Part shown: one piece after another, positions 53,561 through 62,467 of the stretch | Position numbering within the stretch: position 1 is the stretch's first letter | Layout: every line of letters starts with the position of its first letter | Position numbers and translations under genes: made by a program | Assembly (NCBI GenBank): GCA_963210315.1 | Contig: OY723284.1 | Coordinates: forward strand, 1-64,000 | Origin: Rhynchopus euleeides | Lineage: Eukaryota > Euglenozoa > Diplonemea > Diplonemida > Diplonemidae | DNA: 64,000 bases | Direction of reading: 5' to 3' | The notes under the pieces: generated by a model | Seen by the model: the letters and a program-made list of their open reading frames with translations, nothing else | Databases searched by the model: none | What the model was told of the DNA's origin: nothing

Positions 53561-55090
53561 TCAGCACCGAAGGAGGCACGTCTTGCACCCTGCAGGGCAC
53601 TCGCAGACGAGTCTGCGCACACCCTGCGTGCAGCCGCACCCCCGAGGGCCACCGCAGGGGGCGCCTGGGCGGGGCTGCTGCTGCTGCTGGGATGCCAGGC
53701 GCGCCTCTGGCGGGGTGTCCGACACGGAGAACTGCAACTGCGACTCCAGGCGCGCTATCGCCACCTCCGACTCGTCTGCCGTCGCGCCCGACGCGCACAT
53801 CCACCCGAGGCACGTGAAGGCTGCAGGGGGGCGCCCGACCTGGTCGCCCGCCGTGGCGTAGAGGCACAGGCCCCTGAAGGCGGGATCGTCCTTCACCGCC
53901 TGCGGCACCACCTGCGACGTGAGGTAGCCCAGGCGGGGTGCCAGCATGTTGGTCGAGCTGACGGAGCAGCGCGGCGAGGCGACGTGGCTGGAGAGGTCGG
54001 GCACGTCCAACCCGCAGGCCAGCATGGCGCCTGCGACGGACAGCGACACGCCCCAGACAGACTCGTTGAGGCAGAGCGTCTCTGCGCCGCCCGTGCGCAG
54101 GTTGACCTCGACTGCCGTGGCGCGCCCCAGGGCTGGGTCGTACTTCGCCTCGTAGTGAAGGATGCCGTTGATGCGGTCGCCGTGGCTCGACACCCACTTC
54201 TGCAACTCGGCAAGCAGGGCTGCCTGCGCATGCCTCGGCAGCAGCGAGGGGGCCACGCCGCCGGTCTCCCGGAAGTAGGGGAACTCCGTGGGCCTGTTGT
54301 CGGAGATGGCGGCGTACCGCAGCACGCCACGCTGCACCACGCAGTCGATGTCCACCTCGTGCCCCACGAGGAACTCCTCGATCAGCAGGTGCACAGGCTC
54401 GATGCTGCCCCAGTGCCGTGCGTCGCGGTGGCTGTGCAGCACGCTGAGGATGGCACGGCAGGTCTCGCGCAGGTCTGCCCTGGAGGCGACGTACTGAATG
54501 TGTGCGCTGCCGCCCCCCGCAGAGGGCTTGACAATGACGGGGAAGGCCAGGGCGAAGGTGTCGCCCTCGAGGAGGGCGTCGAGCTCCGGGAGGTTGGCCA
54601 CCGACACGACGCGCGGCGTGTTGATGCCGTGGGAGGCGCAGTGTGTGCGGAAGTGGCTTTTGACACTTGTCTGGCGCACGACTTCCGGCGGGCAGGGTGT
54701 GGGCAGGACACCGAGGTGCTGCCCGAGGGCTGCAGCCCCAAACACCCCGTACTCATCGAAGGTGGTGACGCCGTCGATGTGCGGGTGGCCTGCCTCTGCA
54801 AGCCATGCGTCCACCCGGCGGATCATCGCCGTGACATCAGCAGGGTCGGCCAGGATCCACTCGTCGACGAGGTGCTCCGCCCAGTTGACAGCAGGGTTGA
54901 CGGCCACGATGCGCACACCCAGCGCGCGCAGCTGTTGGTACGCCGGCTCCCTGTGGCAGCCCCCTGTCAGGATGAACAACAGCGTCTTGCCACGCAGTGC
55001 AGACCCATCCGGGAGGAGTGCAGGTGCAGGCGCCCCCTCAGGCAGGGTGGTCCCGGCACTGGCACTGGCCAGCGTCCCTGCCATGGACAT
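53561..55090 (-). CDS. ATP-grasp carboxylate-amine ligase
   Basis: 509 aa from the ATG at 55090 (MSMAG); upstream codons are open to 55294, but a pyrimidine tract ending CCAG lies 2 bases before this ATG. The N-terminal pre-ATP-grasp domain (about 35-150) has LLFILTGGCHREPAYQQLRA and VVAVNP-like strands. The ATP-grasp core shows FPVIVKPSAGGGSAHIQYV, the acidic LLIEEFLVGHEVDIDCV, and the metal/ATP-binding EVNLRTGGAE. This order fits the broad family of carnosine synthase-like and biotin-carboxylase-like ligases, which join a carboxylate to an amine through an acyl-phosphate using ATP. The substrate cannot be read from sequence. The C-terminal about 40 residues are Gln/Pro/Cys-rich and probably disordered. 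No targeting signal is clear; cytosolic is likely. Confidence 0.9.
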   Translation of the reverse strand: MSMAGTLASASAGTTLPEGAPAPALLPDGSALRGKTLLFILTGGCHREPAYQQLRALGVRIVAVNPAVNWAEHLVDEWILADPADVTAMIRRVDAWLAEAGHPHIDGVTTFDEYGVFGAAALGQHLGVLPTPCPPEVVRQTSVKSHFRTHCASHGINTPRVVSVANLPELDALLEGDTFALAFPVIVKPSAGGGSAHIQYVASRADLRETCRAILSVLHSHRDARHWGSIEPVHLLIEEFLVGHEVDIDCVVQRGVLRYAAISDNRPTEFPYFRETGGVAPSLLPRHAQAALLAELQKWVSSHGDRINGILHYEAKYDPALGRATAVEVNLRTGGAETLCLNESVWGVSLSVAGAMLACGLDVPDLSSHVASPRCSVSSTNMLAPRLGYLTSQVVPQAVKDDPAFRGLCLYATAGDQVGRPPAAFTCLGWMCASGATADESEVAIARLESQLQFSVSDTPPEARLASQQQQQPRPGAPCGGPRGCGCTQGVRRLVCECPAGCKTCLLRC

Positions 55091-55092
55091 GT

Positions 55093-55125
55093 CTGGATTC
55101 AGGGTGAAGAGGGGAGCGGCGGTGT
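55093..55125 (-). promoter_or_regulatory. candidate splice acceptor tract (trans-splicing)
   Basis: On the minus strand CGCTCCCCTCTTCACCCTG leads to AATCCAG ending at 55093, two bases before the chosen ATG of the ATP-grasp gene. The layout fits a spliced-leader acceptor. Confidence 0.45.
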
Positions 55126-56148
55126 GTGTGACACCCTCACCAGACGCGACACAGCACGCCGACAGGTGGTGCTGGGTGTGATGGCAGTGGCAGAGGAGGC
55201 CGCGCTGCCAGCCTGCGGTGGTGTGGTGTGGTGTGGTGTGGTTGTAGTGGGGCTGGGACGGGGTTGCTGCCTTTCCCATTGCATTAGGCACCATTCAGTG
55301 CAAAGCCGACATACGGAGGGGCGAAGGCAGGATGCATGGCATCCACACAGGGAGGTCAGCACACACACAGGAGCTCTTTGTGGACAACACAGCAAGCAGG
55401 TGGTCCACCCCCCACAGAAGGAAAGGAGCCACGGCAGCAGCAGTGAAACATCGGCCCTCGATGCTGAACTTCGGTGGTTCGTAAGATCGTGCCCGATGAG
55501 GCCTGGAAAGAAAATTGTTTCAAAACAGGAAGCATGCCCACTCGACTCTGTCTGCGTTCTGCCTTTCTGACCGAACACCTCCCGGAACAGAAACACAGAC
55601 TTGACGTTGTCACGACACAACAACACACACACACATATGCACACACGCACAGCAGTATTTTCGTTGAGCAGAGGTCGCACCGAGCAACCTCGATGCTGCC
55701 TCCGCCGTGTGAACACCCACGCTTGGCACGGCTGGTCACGCCAACATCGATGCTGAAGGGCAGCATGGAGCGCGATGCATAGGGACCATGCCGCCTCCAC
55801 GCACAAGTATTTGCAGAACCAACCGAACAGCGAAGGTCGTTGGGAGCGCAGTCCACAACAGGCTATGTCTGGAATGTCAAGGATAAACAAAAGACGGTCG
55901 GAAGGAAGGCTCTTTCTCAAGCCTGTTTTCTTTCAGTGCGAGAGAGATATATTATCTCTTCCGGCTCTGGGCATGTGTTACACAACATGCAGAACAAAGG
56001 AACGAGCGGTGGGGCACCAATCACAAGCCACGACAGCTGCAGGCGCCACAGCACTGCCCAACGCCTGCCGGGAGGCGGTGGGCAGGGCACGGCAAGGCAG
56101 AGGGCAGTGGTGGGGTGTGGTGCGCCACAATGTGCCGGAGCACAGTTT
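55126..56148. other. intergenic region
   Basis: About 1 kb between two minus-strand genes. A short GTGTG-type run of four to five units lies at 55217-55243, and a CA-rich run at 55620-55650. No coding or RNA gene recognised. Confidence 0.45.
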
Positions 56149-58032
56149 TCACAGAAACCTGGATCCCTCGACAACAGCCACCTCCACGCCGTTGTCAGTT
56201 CCGGTGAACACCCACCTGCCGCAAGAGCTGTAGACAACGCCGTGGTGGGAGCCAGACGACACGCCCAGGCGCTCACCCGTGCTGAGCTTCATGAGCTGCG
56301 TCATGCCGCTGCCGAGCCTCACAGCCAGTAGATCCCCGAACTGCGACACCGACACTTGGAAGAGAAGCTCCTGGCACCAGAAGCTGCGCAACACCATATG
56401 CGAGTTGGTGCACCACACCTTCACTGTCCTGTCGTGCGAACACGACACGAGCTGCTGCTCGTCGGTCGTGAGGGTAATGGCGAAGACATCGCTGGAGTGT
56501 CCTGCCAGGATGTGTGTGCGTTGGAGGCTGGTGGCGTCGAACTTGTGGATTGCCTTGCCGTCCGTCGCTGTGCCGAAGATGCTCCCCTGCGCCACTGCGA
56601 TGGCGGGGGAGTGCTCGAAGAGGCGTGGGCTGGTGGCACGGATGCACCGACCCCTCGACATGTCCCACAGCCGCATCGTCTTGTCATGCGAAGAGCTCAC
56701 CAGCTTGCCAGAGCCGGTCCACCCGGCACATTTGACCTCGCTTGTGTGGCCGCGCAGCGTGCGCACATGCTCCCACGTTGCTGTGCGGAACACTCCGATG
56801 GTGGTGTCGTCCGAAGTGGCGGCAAGCCACTTCCCGCACCGCGAAAAGGAAAGGCAAGATATTTCATCCATCCCCTGGTTGATGCGGGCGACCATCTCCC
56901 CGCTGCTGGTGTCGTACACATAGATGGTGCCGTAGTTGGTGCACACACAGCACATTTTGGTGGAGGGTGACAGCGCTGTGCTCATTGCGGTTGAGACACC
57001 AACAGAGTATACGGCAGGGGTCTTCACAGACGTCCCGGCATGCCCGATCATCATGTGGTCCCTCCACACCGCAGCTTGAACAGCACCCACGGAGCACTCA
57101 GCAGGCACCTGTTTCGTATCAAGCCCGCTCAGCTCTGCGGTGCGCTTCTGCAATGTGCGTGGCATCGTCACAGGGAGGGCGAGTGCCGCCTCCGCCAGCG
57201 ACTTCTTTTGGGCCAACCGCTCGATGCAGCCGAGCAGCGCGACACGCTCCAGCCCGCCTCGGAACAGGCGCCGGTGGTTCTCTTGCTGCAGCTCGCGCGA
57301 CGCCATGATCTCGTCCCTCCCCAGACGCTCCACCTGCTGCAGGCCTGTCCGCTCGCGGCGGTTCACCACACGTTCGTGTGCCTCGTGTGCCTGCAGCATC
57401 GCACGCCACAGACTCTCTTCTGCCGCGACACCAACCCGCCCCACGTCCTGCTCCTCCTCGATGCGCGCCGTGCTGTAGTGCAGCTGCACTGACACCTGCT
57501 CCGCGTCGACACTGGCAACGACGTCATCAAGCGCTTCCATCGCACGCACCTCACGCCGCTTCGCTTTTTCCAGCTGTTCCTGCAGGGAGCCGACACGCGA
57601 CTGCAGCTCGGTCTTCGTTGCATCGAACACCTTTTCGACGTCGTCACACTCGTGGCCCTTGTGTGCCGCCACACATTCCCCACACATGAGCGCAGACCTG
57701 CACCCCGCATCCCTGCACACCAGATACACACGCTCGCCGTGCACGCTGCACACCGCCAACCCGGTCTCCTCCGACACCTCCGGGGCCGGGGTGCTCGGGG
57801 CCACCCCACCAGCCGGCTCCGCTGGCTCCATGGCGGGCTCCACACAGGCAGCAGGAGCAGCAGGCAAGCCGTCTGCCCCACATGCCTCGCTGCCGTTGTG
57901 CAGGCGCCTCCGCTTCTCGGGCGTGCTCAGCTCAGGGTCTGCATCCGCCGATGGGAGACGCTTGAGCCCCGGGGGGGCCTCCTCAGCAGCAGCACCTGCA
58001 GGTGCAGGTGCAGGTGCTGGGGGCATCGACAT
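56149..58032 (-). CDS. B-box zinc finger, coiled coil and WD40 propeller protein (TRIM-like without RING)
   Basis: 627 aa from the ATG at 58032. Translation upstream (to 58341) is low-complexity, and a strong pyrimidine tract with AACAG sits at 58101-58062, so I start here. Order: proline/alanine-rich N-terminus with a KRRR patch; a B-box-like finger (about 95-130) with CSVHGERVYLVC, MCGECVAAHKGHEC; a coiled coil (about 135-290; KTELQSRVGSLQEQLEKAK and on); and WD40 repeats (about 340-627), including VRTLRGHTSEVKCAGWT, SSSHDKTMRLWD and SCSHDRTVKVW. The B-box plus coiled coil resembles TRIM proteins, but no RING finger precedes it, so ubiquitin-ligase activity is not implied. A cytosolic scaffold role is inferred. 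Confidence 0.9.
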   Translation of the reverse strand: MSMPPAPAPAPAGAAAEEAPPGLKRLPSADADPELSTPEKRRRLHNGSEACGADGLPAAPAACVEPAMEPAEPAGGVAPSTPAPEVSEETGLAVCSVHGERVYLVCRDAGCRSALMCGECVAAHKGHECDDVEKVFDATKTELQSRVGSLQEQLEKAKRREVRAMEALDDVVASVDAEQVSVQLHYSTARIEEEQDVGRVGVAAEESLWRAMLQAHEAHERVVNRRERTGLQQVERLGRDEIMASRELQQENHRRLFRGGLERVALLGCIERLAQKKSLAEAALALPVTMPRTLQKRTAELSGLDTKQVPAECSVGAVQAAVWRDHMMIGHAGTSVKTPAVYSVGVSTAMSTALSPSTKMCCVCTNYGTIYVYDTSSGEMVARINQGMDEISCLSFSRCGKWLAATSDDTTIGVFRTATWEHVRTLRGHTSEVKCAGWTGSGKLVSSSHDKTMRLWDMSRGRCIRATSPRLFEHSPAIAVAQGSIFGTATDGKAIHKFDATSLQRTHILAGHSSDVFAITLTTDEQQLVSCSHDRTVKVWCTNSHMVLRSFWCQELLFQVSVSQFGDLLAVRLGSGMTQLMKLSTGERLGVSSGSHHGVVYSSCGRWVFTGTDNGVEVAVVEGSRFL

Positions 58033-58061
58033 TATCTGCCGGGCACGGCTCGCCTGTTGTG

Positions 58062-58101
58062 CTGTTTGCAACGTGAGAGCAGGAGAAAGGGGAGAGAAAA
58101 G
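58062..58101 (-). promoter_or_regulatory. candidate splice acceptor tract (trans-splicing)
   Basis: The minus strand reads CTTTTCTCTCCCCTTTCTCC then TGCTCTCACGTTGCAAACAG, a textbook pyrimidine tract and acceptor 29 bases before the ATG of the B-box/WD40 gene. Confidence 0.55.
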
Positions 58102-58429
58102 GCGAGCTGCTGTGACGCGCCTCACAACACTGGCTGCCAAGTGTTGCTTGTAACACAGATTTTGACACACATTGGCGACAGACCGGATGCCCCTTGCCCC
58201 GACGATGGGGTGTGGGTGGGTGATGCCGCGCCTTTCTGCCTCTACCAACACCTGCGACATATATTCAGAAGAAGAACCCCCCACCCCCCCACCCCCACCC
58301 CCCACCCACTGGCCTGCCAACCGACCCCTTCCCGCAGCCAACAGCCAACACCCTTCCTCCTCCCTCCCTCCTATCGACCACCCCTACCCCCCACCCCCAC
58401 CCCCACCCTCCACAAAGCAACGAACCCAC

Positions 58430-60538
58430 CTACCCATCCCATCCTTCCGACAGCACCTCTCGCGGCCGGGGCAACGCAGCGGCGGAAGCAGCTGCGAACC
58501 CAAGCTGGAGCTGCGGGAGGGTGCCGGGGGGTGCCATTGGGGGTGGGGCTGCTGCTGCTGCTGCTTCTCTCCCTCCAGCAGGCGGGTGCGGCACACGGCA
58601 GGCCATCGGCGCAGCACCCGCCACATCGATCTCCGCAGGCTGCATCATCAGGCTCACCCTGCTGAGCAGCGACGACGCCCCAGGCGCCTGCGCCTCCTCC
58701 TCGCCCCCCCCCACCTGCCTGCTGCGGCAGGGCGCCTCGGCATCCCCCCTGCTGCGCACCCTGGGGGGTGTGGACCGCCTTCTGAAATCCGCCAGCAGGT
58801 TGACCTCCGCAGCCCAGGACTCTGCAGGCGACCCCCCGAAGAGGGCATCCCCGAGGCTGCTGCACGCAGGGGTGGTGGCGTGCGCCACCACGCCCACCAC
58901 GCCCCCCCTGCCGCCCAAGCCCCGCCGCTTCCCGCGGGGGGGCGAGGGCAGCACGGCGCACGGCACGGCCTGCGCAGCCGCGCATCCCACCACCCCTCCC
59001 TCGAACTCCGCCCCGCTGCCGCGGGGCGGCAGCGGCGGCCGCCCCACAGCGCCTGCCTGCGCTGCAGGGTCTGCAGCAGAGGGGGCACCCGGCACCACGC
59101 CGGGCCCCCGCTTGGGGATGGCGGGCGCGCCTGCCGCATTGAAGACAATCTCTTTCACAGTCTCCCCACGTACGGTGTGGCGTTGGAAGCCCTGCCGCCG
59201 CCTCGGCGATCCGGTGGTGTCGGGGCAGGGGGATGTGGCAGTGGTGGTGGTGGTGGTGTCGCCCAAGGGGGGTGTGGAGGGTGGTCCGGCGGTGGTGCAC
59301 AGCCCGGGCTGCGCGGCCTTCATGGCGGTGAAGACTGCGAGGCGCTGCAGGAGGTTCTGCGCGAGGGTGCTGTGGGAGCGCTGCACGTCGATGCCCTCGA
59401 TGTAGGCGCGCTCGTCGGACACAGAGAGGAAGGCGGCAACAGGCACCCCCTTGCGCTTCGCGGCAAACCGGTGCTTCTGGGGCCCGCCGGGGTGCGCCTT
59501 GCGACGGTCGGCGTGGCGGGGCTGTGGCGGCGGTGCGGCGGCAGCGCACTCCAGGGCAGTGCTGTGCGCTGGCGGTGCGTCCTGCAGGGTGAGGACCTGG
59601 CCCTGCTGCGGGTGTGGGTGTTGGGGGGAGGGCGGGATGTCTTGCAGCGCAAGCACCCCCTGTGTGCGCGAGGCGGGGCGGCAGCGGGCGCGCGCGGCGC
59701 GGTGCGACGCGGCATGCAGGGAGGAGAGGCAGGGCAGCGCGTGTGGGGTGGGGTCCTCCTTCTTGCGCTCCAGGCGTTCGAAGCTGCTGCGTGCGGGGTG
59801 CTGCAGGCGCTGCTCGATGGCCTTCATGATGGCGTTGCGTGTGTCGATCACGGGGATCTCCCGCTCGTGCCGCCGCCGCCTCAGCCTGTCGTGCAGGCGG
59901 GTCTCGGAGGCACGGCGCGACAGGCGCACCTGCGTGACAGCCGAGAGGAGCCGCATGAACTTGATCTTCGCCAGCAGCACCAAGACCAGCAGCACCACGC
60001 TGCGGCACCCCCTGTGGAACACAGAGTCGCGGCTGCTGCTGGCACGTTTGGCGCAGGTGCGGCAGGAGCAGGTGCGTGGCCTTGCGAGGCATGCCGCCTG
60101 CCGCAGCAGCTGTTCGCTCTCCGGACGCACCCGCGCAATGTCCTGCTGCAGCTGCTCGACATCGGTTCTCTTCTGTGTCAGCTTCCGGGTCGTCATGTAT
60201 GCGCGGTGGCGGTCGGCCCCTGTGCTGCCCCCCTGCAGGCAGCACCACGCAGGCACCTCCTCGAAGGGGCGTGGTGCCGGCACTGCTGCCTGTCTCTCCG
60301 GCTGCTCGAACTCCGGCAGACCGATGGGGTCGCAGTCGTCATCGCTGGAGTACTGCCCGTCAAGCGATTCGCAGGGCAACAGGTGCGTCGGCTGGTTCAG
60401 CGCAGACTCGTCGGGGCCCTCCCTGCTGTGCGGCCTGGCCGCCTTGCAGATGCCAGCCCGCACAGCCCCGCCCGCCCGCCTCCGGTCTGTCTGCTTCGGC
60501 ACGCTCAGCCGGTTGGCGGTGAACTTCTCCACAAGCAT
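58430..60538 (-). CDS. unrecognised protein with one hydrophobic segment and low-complexity C-terminal half
   Basis: 702 aa from the ATG at 60538. The frame is chosen over an overlapping minus frame (58371-60248) because it gives sensible non-repetitive N-terminal sequence (MLVEKFTANRLSVPKQTDRR; SSDDDCDPIGLPEFEQPE). A Cys-rich stretch, CSCRTCAKR, precedes a hydrophobic helix (about 183-200; VVLLVLVLLAKIKF) and then a long basic helical region (LSRRASETRLHDRLRRRRHE). The C-terminal half is Pro/Ala/Gly-rich with TTTTTT and AAAAAA-like runs. No domain is recognised. It may be a single-pass membrane protein with a disordered cytosolic tail. Coding is likely but less certain than for its neighbours, given the high GC and the long open frames on the other strand. 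Confidence 0.65.
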   Translation of the reverse strand: MLVEKFTANRLSVPKQTDRRRAGGAVRAGICKAARPHSREGPDESALNQPTHLLPCESLDGQYSSDDDCDPIGLPEFEQPERQAAVPAPRPFEEVPAWCCLQGGSTGADRHRAYMTTRKLTQKRTDVEQLQQDIARVRPESEQLLRQAACLARPRTCSCRTCAKRASSSRDSVFHRGCRSVVLLVLVLLAKIKFMRLLSAVTQVRLSRRASETRLHDRLRRRRHEREIPVIDTRNAIMKAIEQRLQHPARSSFERLERKKEDPTPHALPCLSSLHAASHRAARARCRPASRTQGVLALQDIPPSPQHPHPQQGQVLTLQDAPPAHSTALECAAAAPPPQPRHADRRKAHPGGPQKHRFAAKRKGVPVAAFLSVSDERAYIEGIDVQRSHSTLAQNLLQRLAVFTAMKAAQPGLCTTAGPPSTPPLGDTTTTTTATSPCPDTTGSPRRRQGFQRHTVRGETVKEIVFNAAGAPAIPKRGPGVVPGAPSAADPAAQAGAVGRPPLPPRGSGAEFEGGVVGCAAAQAVPCAVLPSPPRGKRRGLGGRGGVVGVVAHATTPACSSLGDALFGGSPAESWAAEVNLLADFRRRSTPPRVRSRGDAEAPCRSRQVGGGEEEAQAPGASSLLSRVSLMMQPAEIDVAGAAPMACRVPHPPAGGREAAAAAAPPPMAPPGTLPQLQLGFAAASAAALPRPREVLSEGWDG

Positions 60539-61178
60539 CGTGCCCCCTCACCCACCTCAGGGCGGCAGCCCTTCAGCAGACCCGCCACCAGACACGCCCA
60601 CCGGCACCGCGTCAGCGTGTGCCCATTGCAGGGGCGCCGTGCTGGTGCAGGGCAGGGCAGGGCAGGGTGTAGTGTAGCTCGCCGTGTCACCGACACTCCA
60701 CGATCCTGCTTGGCGGGTGGTTGGGCAGCCGCTAGCCCCCCAGTGTCTGCGATTGACAGGATGCGGCAGAGGGTGGGCGGTTGGGGGAGGGGAGGGGGGG
60801 GAGGGAGCTGTTGGCATCAACAAAAGAAGCGTTCTGCACACCGGAATCACTGATACCCCCCGCCAGGTGAGAAGACCGGCTTTGCAGGGGGTGGGGGGGA
60901 GGGGGACGGGGTCGAGTCTGGGGGTAGCGGGCGCAACGCACGGGGGCATTCAAATAGCCCCATACCCCCCCACCGATTCGATTGTTTCTCCTCTTGCTTC
61001 ACACCCGTGCCCCCCCCCCCTCCCCCACCCCGTCGCACGCGGCGCAAACTGCCGCGCGCCACCAGCAGTGTCCTTTTCCGTTGCCCCTCCCGGCTGACTG
61101 AGGAAGGGTGCAAGGATAAAGTCGACCACTCTCAGCCCCCCCCCCCCACCCACCCCCACCCCTCGAGAGACAAGAGCA
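60539..61178. other. intergenic region
   Basis: GC- and homopolymer-rich sequence (G runs near 60790-60810, C runs near 61010-61030 and 61138-61148) between two minus-strand genes. Nothing recognised. Confidence 0.45.
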
Positions 61179-62467
61179 CTACAGCTTCGTGCCCGGAGGG
61201 CGGAAAGTCCCTGCGACGACCTTGGCGCGGTGCTGTTCCTTCCGCACTTCCCGAGTGCTGCTCTCCACCTCCATCTGCAGTGTGGGGGTGGGTGGGTGGG
61301 TGGGGGCAGTGAAGCAGAACAGCAAAACACAGGGAAGTGCACCACCAGGAAGTGTTGCAAAACAGGTGGTCCAAACCAGCCTTCGCCCCACCCCACCCCC
61401 GCTGCACCATCCATGCTGCCCAACAGGGGGCCTTGCCCCTCTTGCCCCTCCTCCTGACTGAACGCTGTGCCGGTGTGACGCCACATGCATACCTCTTCTG
61501 TGACCGACTCGTTGCTCTTCGCCGCCTCGCGTGCCTTGCGCTCCCAGGGCTTGAGCTTCTCCTGCTGCTCGACGCGCGCCTTCTGCTGCGTCCTGTTCTG
61601 CACCTTGCGCATGAACTGCTCCTCCTGCCTCGCACGCTTGAGCTGCTGCATCAGCTGCGCCATCTCGAAGGTGTACCTCCGCTTCCGCTCCACATCCTTG
61701 AAGGCCTTGATACGCTGCTCCATGCCCTTCATGTTCTTGTTGACATCGTCCCACACCTCGCGGTCCAACAGCAGGTCGTTGTCCAGCTCCGGCACCGCGT
61801 GCTCCTCGCTCTCCGCCCAGGGGTCCACCTGCTTCTGCGGGACAACGTCGGGGAACTCGGGGAACTCCACACCCACCAGGAAGGCCTGGCGCCGGTAGAC
61901 ATCCATCTCCTCCATCGACACCAGGGACGGCCCCTCCACCGGCTGCTGCGGGGTGTGCGGGTTCCACATCAGGGTGCGGTCTGTCGCCTGACGCGACTTC
62001 TGTGCAATCACCTTCAGCGCAGCCTTGGAGTAGTGGTTGATTTGGTACCGCGGGTAGCCCTGCGTCCGGATGTGCGCCTCAGGCCACTTCGCACGGCGCA
62101 GGTCACGCGAGAAGTCCCATTCCCCGTAGAAGGAGCGGTTTTTGTTGGGGTCGTGCACCGCCTCCATGGGCCCGCCGTTGTAGAAAGGTGTGATGAACCG
62201 CTCCTCACCGAAGTGCTTCCGGTACTCCATGCCCTTCCCGCGCATGGGCTTCGGGAAATGCCAAGACTTAGTCTGGTCGTACTGCCACCACGCCCCGCGG
62301 TTCATGTCGTTTTTGTCCATGTGGGGGAGCACCGTCTTCGTCGCCATGGACAGATTTCCGAAGGACGACACCTGCTGGGACATGTGCAGCCCGCTGCCAC
62401 CCGAATCGAGGAGGCCATGCTTCACAGGCTGCGCCCCAAGCAGCGCGACCCGCGTGGCAGTAAACAT
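61179..62467 (-). CDS. two-exon protein, probably mitochondrial, with coiled-coil C-terminal region
   Basis: Exon 1 is 62467-61493 and exon 2 is 61274-61179, joined in phase 0 to give 356 aa. The first residues (MFTATRVALLGAQPVKHGLL) lack acidic residues and resemble a mitochondrial presequence. The middle is rich in Trp, Tyr and basic residues (RGAWWQYDQTKSWHFPKPMR; FYGEWDFSRDLRRAKWPEAH), a style seen in mitochondrial ribosomal and inner-membrane proteins. About 230-345 is a charged helical region (MKGMEQRIKAFKDVERKRR; QQKARVEQQEKLKPWERKAR). Reading through the intron instead gives a proline/glycine-rich tail unlike the rest, which supports splicing. AG lies directly before the ATG. I do not recognise the family; mitoribosomal or other matrix protein is a guess. 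Confidence 0.8.
61275..61492 (-). other. spliceosomal intron, 218 bases
   Basis: On the minus strand the donor GAG|GTATGC is at 61492 and the acceptor CACTGCAG|ATGGAG ends at 61275, preceded by a C/A-rich tract of CCCACCCACC type. Removing it joins VTEE to MEVESSTREVRKEQHRAK in frame and reaches a stop at 61179. Confidence 0.85.

Noticed and set aside
53435..55570. 711-codon plus-strand frame opposite the ATP-grasp gene
   Set aside because: Antisense shadow; the minus strand has clear ATP-grasp motifs.
58371..60248. 625-codon minus frame overlapping the 702-residue gene
   Set aside because: Arg/Ala/Gly-rich shifted frame; the other frame has a better N-terminus and hydrophobic segment.
58172..60853. 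893-codon plus-strand frame opposite the 702-residue gene
   Set aside because: Antisense shadow in GC-rich DNA; Arg/Pro/Gly-rich with no domain.
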